In this document: in pieces, positions 15,229 to 19,379 of the stretch
Position numbering within the stretch: the first letter of the stretch is position 1
How the letters are laid out: every line of letters starts with the position of its first letter
Source: QNYZ01 sp964577615
GTDB taxonomy: Bacteria > Desulfobacterota > Desulfobacteria > Desulfobacterales > QNYZ01
Reading direction: 5' to 3'
NCBI GenBank assembly: GCA_964577615.1
Contig: CAZNZW010000056.1
Location: forward strand, 1 to 19,379
Length of the DNA stretch: 19,379 nt
Position numbers and translations under genes: made by a program
Notes under the pieces: generated by a model
The model's database searches: none
The model's input: the letters and a program-made list of their open reading frames with translations, nothing else
What the model was told of the DNA's origin: nothing

Positions 15229-17139
15229 ATGCCCGGGAAAGCGGCCACACCCCCTAAAGATACCGGAAAAGTTGCCCGGCACCTGTTGCCGGGATCTGAT
15301 CCTGCGGGCCGGATACGCTACAATGCCGATACGCTGTGTGGTGATTTTTCCGACTGGAAACAGATCATCGATGCCATCCCGGATCTGATCTATATCCTGG
15401 ACAGACATTATGGGATGGTCTGGGCCAACCAGGCCACGTATGATAAACTGGGACTGGCCGCACGGGAAGTGGTGGGAAAAAAATGCTATCAACTCGTCCA
15501 CGGCAACCACGTGCCACCGGAAAATTGTCCGTTCAAGAAAGTGATCACCGAAGAGCCCGCATGTCACACTGCCGAAATATGGGAGCGAAATCTTGGCGGA
15601 CTGTTTCAGGTTTCAGTATCTCCTTTTTACAATTCCAAAGGGCACCTGGTGGGCGTGATTCATCTTGCCCGGGATATAACCGGTATCAGACAGGTGGAAG
15701 ACGGATTGCGGGAGAGCGAAGCCCGGTATCGGGCGCTGGCCGAAGCGACGTTTGACGCGGTCTTTATTTCAGAAAAAGGTGTCTGTCTGGATGCCAACCA
15801 GAGAGCCGCCGAGATGTTCGGATATCACCATGATGAACTGATCGGAATTTTTGGACCCGAACTGTTTTCCCCTGAATATCGTCAACAGGTGATCAACCGT
15901 ATCCGGGCAGAATCCGAAAAACCCTACGAAACGGTTGCGCAAAAAAAGGACGGCACACTGTTTCACACCGAGATTCGCGGTAAGGTGATGCGGTATAAGA
16001 ATAAAAATGTCCGCGTCACCGCCGTTCATGATATTGATGAGCGCAAGCGGGCCGAGCAAGCCCTGCGAAAGAGCGAAAAAAATTATCGTACGCTCGTTAA
16101 AAATATTCCGGACGTTGTCTTTTCAACGGACCCTTCTGGACGGATATTTGACATCCACCTGCCTGCCGGTACTTTTTACGGATATACGCCCGAAGAAATG
16201 ATCGGGCGCTGTTATACGTCGTTCATATTTCATGCAGACAGCCGCTCGGTTCGAAAGCGCGTCAGGCAGGCGCTTTGTGATCACTCAGAATTTATCAAGG
16301 GGATTCAGTACCGGGTCGTTTCCAGAACGGGCCGGCTTTTCTGGGTGGAAGCCGACCTGCATATGCAGTTCACCCATCGGGCAACCCTCATCCGAACCGA
16401 CGTCATAATCCGGGATATCGGTGATCTCAAGAAAGCCGAAGCCGAGCTGAAACAGTCCCACCGGGATCTTAAGCGGGCCTACGAGCATCGAAAGATTTTA
16501 TCTACCCGGCTGATTGATCTGCTGGAAAAAGATCGACGGCAGATCGCCAATGAGATTCACGACCGGATGGGGCAGTCGATAAGCGGATTAAGGACCGGCT
16601 TCAGCACCATTACGAAGCGGTTGGAAAAGGGAGATCCGGAATTGCTGGCTCTGGTGAAATCCGTTGAGGAAGAAACGGTTCAGGAACTGGTCAATCTGAA
16701 AAACGTATCGTATGAACTCCGGACGAATATCCTCGATCATCTCGGCCTGGCGCCCGCGATCCGCACGTTAACCGCCGATGTTGAAAGGGGCACCCACCTG
16801 CGGGTGCGGTTTTTTTCAAAGGATATTCCCCGGGAGCTGAACTCGGCAAAATCGCTGGCCCTGTACCGGATTGCCCAGGAATCCCTGACCAATATCGTTC
16901 GGCATGCCCGGGCGACCGATGTGTTCGTGAGTCTGATCAGGCAGGGGGATACCATTTTGCTCAGTATCGAAGATAACGGCATTGGATTCGACCATGAGGA
17001 CATTACCATCTCCGTAGACGGAAGGGGACTGCTGGGGATTCCCATCATGAAAGAACGGGCGGCACAGGTCGACGGGGAAATGACCATTGAATCCCAGCCC
17101 GGCAAGGGAACCCAGGTCATGGCATCCGTCGTGATTTAA
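15229..17139 (+). CDS. Cytoplasmic three-PAS histidine kinase (NarL/DesK-type, HisKA_3)
   Basis: A 636-residue sensor kinase with no membrane segment, so it senses inside the cell. Three PAS domains lie at about residues 45-155, 164-275 and 283-400; each is followed by the usual DITG/DIDERK/DIGDLKK exit motif. A helical linker leads to the HisKA_3 dimerisation domain with the phospho-acceptor His444 (RRQIANEIHDRMGQSISG). The ATP-binding domain follows: N-box QESLTNIVRHA near 550, then DNGIGFD, GRGLLGI and GKGTQVMASV. PAS1 carries a Cys/His cluster (KKCYQLVHGNHVPPENCPF) that could bind a metal or sense redox. I chose ATG at 15229, with CGGGAGAG just upstream, over a GTG 20 codons earlier. The response regulator gene follows after 30 bases and is the obvious partner. 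Confidence 0.9.
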   Translation: MPGKAATPPKDTGKVARHLLPGSDPAGRIRYNADTLCGDFSDWKQIIDAIPDLIYILDRHYGMVWANQATYDKLGLAAREVVGKKCYQLVHGNHVPPENCPFKKVITEEPACHTAEIWERNLGGLFQVSVSPFYNSKGHLVGVIHLARDITGIRQVEDGLRESEARYRALAEATFDAVFISEKGVCLDANQRAAEMFGYHHDELIGIFGPELFSPEYRQQVINRIRAESEKPYETVAQKKDGTLFHTEIRGKVMRYKNKNVRVTAVHDIDERKRAEQALRKSEKNYRTLVKNIPDVVFSTDPSGRIFDIHLPAGTFYGYTPEEMIGRCYTSFIFHADSRSVRKRVRQALCDHSEFIKGIQYRVVSRTGRLFWVEADLHMQFTHRATLIRTDVIIRDIGDLKKAEAELKQSHRDLKRAYEHRKILSTRLIDLLEKDRRQIANEIHDRMGQSISGLRTGFSTITKRLEKGDPELLALVKSVEEETVQELVNLKNVSYELRTNILDHLGLAPAIRTLTADVERGTHLRVRFFSKDIPRELNSAKSLALYRIAQESLTNIVRHARATDVFVSLIRQGDTILLSIEDNGIGFDHEDITISVDGRGLLGIPIMKERAAQVDGEMTIESQPGKGTQVMASVVI

Positions 17140-17169
17140 CCGGCATTCAGGAAGAGCAGAGGAATAATT

Positions 17170-17820
17170 ATGACTGTTTCCAGGGTCATGGTCGTTGACG
17201 ACCACCGTGCCGTCATCGAAGGGATCAGAGGGCTGTTACACGATCTGCCGGAATTTGAGATTGTCGGTGTGGCGGTGCATGGCCGTCAGGCGGTCAAGCG
17301 GGTGGCTTCGCTTCTGCCCGATATGATTATTATGGATATTTCCATGCCGAATTTGAATGGTCTGGACACGACGCTTCAGATCAAAAAACAATACCCGGAT
17401 ATCAAGATTATTGTCTACAGCATGCATTCCGAACGGGAATATGTGGTTGGTTTATTCAAGGCCGGGGTGTCGGGATACGTACTGAAAGACAGCCCGCTGT
17501 CCGAACTGGTGCTGGCGCTCAAGACAGTACGCCAGAAAGGAACCTATTTCAGTGCCGCCACCCAGACGATCCTTCAGCAATATGTGGCGGACCTCGAAAC
17601 CGGTCTGAAAAAGGATGCGTTTGACAGGTTGAGTCTGCGCGAACGGGAAGTGCTTCAGCTTCTGGCCGAGGGATATTCAATCAAAGAAATTGCCGGCCAG
17701 CTGTGTGTGAGCCCGAAAACCGTTGAAACCCATAAATACAATATGATGGCCAAACTGGATACCAGCCGGCTGGCGGATCTGATCAAAATCGCCATCCGGA
17801 AAAAGCTGATTACCCTCTGA
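17170..17820 (+). CDS. NarL/FixJ-type response regulator
   Basis: A 216-residue DNA-binding response regulator. The receiver domain has the acidic pair D10-D11, the phospho-acceptor D56 (MIIMDISMPN), the conserved YSMHS switch and the YVLKD lysine. The C-terminal LuxR-type helix-turn-helix spans about residues 155-212 (LSLREREVLQLLAEGYSIKEIAGQLCVSPKTVETHKYNMMAKL). It follows the three-PAS kinase after 30 bases, with an AGAGGA ribosome site, so the two form a two-component system. Likely targets are not visible; the divergently placed DUF1501 pair, the downstream PilZ gene or distant genes are all possible. Confidence 0.93.
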   Translation: MTVSRVMVVDDHRAVIEGIRGLLHDLPEFEIVGVAVHGRQAVKRVASLLPDMIIMDISMPNLNGLDTTLQIKKQYPDIKIIVYSMHSEREYVVGLFKAGVSGYVLKDSPLSELVLALKTVRQKGTYFSAATQTILQQYVADLETGLKKDAFDRLSLREREVLQLLAEGYSIKEIAGQLCVSPKTVETHKYNMMAKLDTSRLADLIKIAIRKKLITL

Positions 17821-18264
17821 TCATCTGGCTCCCCATCTTTTAGCGGCTCCAGAATAATCAATAATCCGGATCCGGCCGGCCCATCCGCAGGAATACCGGG
17901 AATGTTTTCAAAATCAGATTTCTCCTGATTTACAGGTGCCATTATCTGCCTTATTGTATGACTTAAAGGGGAGATCAGAAAAGGTATGTTTATCCATCCA
18001 CCGATCGGCGCCGCTGGGCGCATTGCCGGCAAACTGAGGAAAATAATGGAATAACCAATAACCGGAGGGCGCCTCTCTGACAAACGTGGATGTTCGGGTG
18101 ATCGCAGCACGTACAGAGAACCCGGCCGTTTCTTATGTTTACTACCACATTAGATGGTCAGGGCATTGGCCGGGCGCAGACGTTATGGCACGCATCGGCG
18201 GGTTCAGGTGGAAAGGAGAGTGTTTGGGACGTCCTTTTCCCGCTTCAATATGGGAGGTGCAAAC
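17821..18264. other. Gene-free spacer between the response regulator and PilZ gene
   Basis: No convincing gene is seen in these 444 bases. A hairpin with 7-bp arms AAATCAG and CTGATTT (17911-17917 and 17925-17931) lies about 90 bases after the response regulator; without a T-run on the plus strand it is a poor terminator. Open frames that begin here on the plus strand (for example from 18135 and 18154) have no family resemblance in their leading parts, and the second simply extends the PilZ frame. The motifs of the c-di-GMP riboswitch were looked for ahead of the PilZ gene and not found. Confidence 0.4.
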
Positions 18265-18639
18265 ATGGGCCGATTCGCAGGGGATATAAAAGGAGATTCG
18301 CTGGAAACAGCCGTGGATTTCGATGCAGATCAACGCAGTGGCAAGCGGGTAAATAGAAAAACCCGGATTCGCTGGACCTGTTTCAACCCGAATATACGTT
18401 GCGATGCCCATGACGCCGAGATGGTCAATTTCAGTGAAGGCGGGATGTATTTTGAAACCGACTTTTTTTCAAAAATACGGCCGCTGATCTGCATCAAAGT
18501 CAAACGCGCAACCGCACTTGCCGATGGTGAAAGCGCCGAATGGCTCCGATCCGTCCAGATTGGCAAGGTTAAATGGTGGAGGGAGATTGAAGAAGGGGAG
18601 CGCTCACGTTTTGGCGTCGGCGTTCAGTATTTCCGGTAA
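18265..18639 (+). CDS. PilZ domain protein
   Basis: A 124-residue protein consisting mostly of a PilZ domain, the common c-di-GMP receptor fold. The basic arm RSGKRVNRKTRIRW (near residues 31-44) supplies the RxxxR motif and NFSEGGMYFE supplies the (D/N)xSxxG motif; the strand region ends in RFGVGVQYF, typical of the PilZ barrel. I chose ATG at 18265 because GGGAGGT lies six bases upstream, and the longer open frame from 18154 adds a low-complexity arginine-rich start with no support. The neighbour 136 bases downstream is a small Cys-rich protein. It probably relays c-di-GMP levels to surface or motility functions; the target is not visible. Confidence 0.85.
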   Translation: MGRFAGDIKGDSLETAVDFDADQRSGKRVNRKTRIRWTCFNPNIRCDAHDAEMVNFSEGGMYFETDFFSKIRPLICIKVKRATALADGESAEWLRSVQIGKVKWWREIEEGERSRFGVGVQYFR

Positions 18640-18775
18640 CTGCCGATACGGGCGCTATCTTTCAGATACGGGGGCGACCGGGTTCGATTCCTTCATCGCT
18701 GTACGGTTATTGTCATAATTGTGTGGATGGCGTCGGGATGGCCCGGGAAAGCCGTTTTTGAAAAAGGAGACTGTC

Positions 18776-19006
18776 ATGGCACACTCAATGGATACTGCCC
18801 GGGCATTCGATTTTGATATCGGCTGCCTGACAAAAAGCCCCTGCCGGGACTGCCCCGATAAAAATTCATTGCCCCGGTGTGCGACCGGCTGTGATCTGCT
18901 GCAACAGATTCAGTCCGTGTTGTCATCGGCTGTTTCCTGCAGCCGGTCACCGGCCTGTTATTCGGTGCACCTTCCTTTTTCCGGCGGCGAATGCCGGCTG
19001 GAATAG
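18776..19006 (+). CDS. Small Cys-rich protein of unknown function
   Basis: A 76-residue protein with AAAAAGGAG seven bases before the ATG, so translation is well supported. The core reads GCLTKSPCRDCPDK...LPRCATGCDLLQQIQSVL, with five of its eight cysteines in the first half, a layout that suggests a bound metal or Fe-S cluster followed by a short helix. I recognise no named family. The C-terminal part (VSCSRSPACYS and GGECRLE) carries three more cysteines. It follows the PilZ gene in the same direction, 136 bases away, and faces the leftward oxidoreductase gene. A role with redox, metal or c-di-GMP signalling is only guesswork. Confidence 0.62.
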   Translation: MAHSMDTARAFDFDIGCLTKSPCRDCPDKNSLPRCATGCDLLQQIQSVLSSAVSCSRSPACYSVHLPFSGGECRLE

Positions 19007-19079
19007 TGACCGCCGGGAATCGACCATGAACGTTATCCGCGGCGGCGGGCCGGGCGGCTTCCATATCCGGATCCGGTTA

Positions 19080-19379
19080 TTACAGCTTTTTCAGCAGCTG
19101 GTTGGCGCCCGTCAATATCGGGTCCCAGGTGGGGCCGAAGGGCGGGGCATAGGCAAGGTCCGACTGGCTGAATATATCGACGGTCATTTTGGCATGAAGC
19201 GCGACCGCCGGTGCGTTGATGCGGTGAGCCACGCCATCTTTTCCCACCATCTGAACACCAAGCAGTTTTCCCGATGACTTGTCGCCCACCATATGGACAA
19301 AGATCGTTGACGATCCCGGATGATCATGGGCCCGGGAGCGGGTTTTGATGACGACTTCCGCCGGGTCCAGCCCGGCGTC
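19080..19379 (-). CDS. FAD-dependent NAD(P)H disulfide oxidoreductase, C-terminal part (cut by window edge)
   Basis: The frame is open from the right edge to a stop at 19080-19082 and covers the last 99 residues; the start lies outside the window. The visible part is the dimerisation domain of the pyridine nucleotide-disulfide oxidoreductase family (VVIKTRSRAHDHPGSSTIFVHM, GKLLGVQMVGKDGVAHRINA, MTVDIFSQSDLAYAPPFGPTWDPI). The ending LAYAPPFGPTWDPILTGAN is characteristic of the CoA-disulfide reductase/NADH oxidase/NADH peroxidase branch. The catalytic cysteine and the FAD and NAD(P)H motifs are not visible, so the exact activity cannot be assigned. It converges with the small Cys-rich gene. Confidence 0.88.
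   Translation of the reverse strand, partial: DAGLDPAEVVIKTRSRAHDHPGSSTIFVHMVGDKSSGKLLGVQMVGKDGVAHRINAPAVALHAKMTVDIFSQSDLAYAPPFGPTWDPILTGANQLLKKL

Noticed and set aside
17655..18110. 151-codon minus-strand open frame across the end of the response regulator and the spacer
   Set aside because: It overlaps the conserved helix-turn-helix coding region, has no family resemblance and no ribosome site; it is an antisense shadow.
18154..18264. Upstream extension of the PilZ protein by 37 residues
   Set aside because: The added part is a low-complexity Arg/Gly-rich segment without a ribosome site, while ATG at 18265 has GGGAGGT at good spacing.
18000..18264. c-di-GMP riboswitch upstream of the PilZ gene
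   Set aside because: The conserved GCAAAGC/GGCAAACC-type signatures and paired stems were not found.
18679..18700. tRNA T-loop-like string (GGGTTCGATTCC) before the small Cys-rich gene
   Set aside because: The flanking bases do not pair as a T stem, and no acceptor, D or anticodon arm can be built around it.
1..19379. CRISPR arrays, insertion sequences, rRNA or tRNA genes
   Set aside because: No regular direct-repeat array, transposase frame or RNA gene signature was seen on either strand.

Overview
The window looks like a chromosomal segment of a GC-rich anaerobic bacterium, most likely a sulfate reducer of the Desulfobacterota (Desulfobacteraceae/Desulfosarcina-like). This is inferred from gene content: a split, archaeal-type glutamate synthase with built-in ferredoxin domains, an iron-sulfur PurF, several PAS/PilZ signalling genes, and C-terminal Cys4 tails on membrane proteins that I associate with this group. 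No rRNA, tRNA, CRISPR array or insertion sequence was found.

Layout. Positions 1-1023 form a visibly AT-rich patch. It holds the 5' end of a leftward Fic-family gene (cut by the window edge), an unusual four-site operator-like array in front of it, and a rightward BrnT/BrnA toxin-antitoxin pair whose promoter contains a perfect palindrome. Positions 1100-8737 are a tight leftward gene cluster, read in the order glutaminase subunit (GltB1-like), FMN/ferredoxin synthase subunit (GltB2-like), a fused GltB3-GltD-ferredoxin protein, PurF, and a radical SAM protein. Gaps are 37 nt or less and some genes overlap, so this is probably one operon for glutamine-dependent nitrogen transfer. Divergent from it is rsmA/ksgA (9010-9867).

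Positions 9948-11374 hold two leftward paralogous membrane proteins with different membrane parts but the same C-terminal C-x2-C-x29-C-x2-C module. Positions 11640-14692 are a translationally coupled leftward pair: an exported 575-residue protein that resembles DUF1800 only remotely, and a Tat-type DUF1501 protein. A 536-nt spacer with one possible 59-residue membrane microprotein separates this pair from a rightward three-PAS histidine kinase and its NarL-type response regulator (15229-17820). After another spacer come a PilZ protein and a small Cys-rich protein of unknown function. The right edge cuts a leftward FAD/NAD(P)H disulfide oxidoreductase.

The best leads for something undescribed are the operator array in front of fic, the leaderless toxin/strong-SD antitoxin arrangement, the paired Cys4-tailed membrane proteins, the divergent DUF1800-like/DUF1501 export pair, and the small Cys-rich protein beside PilZ.
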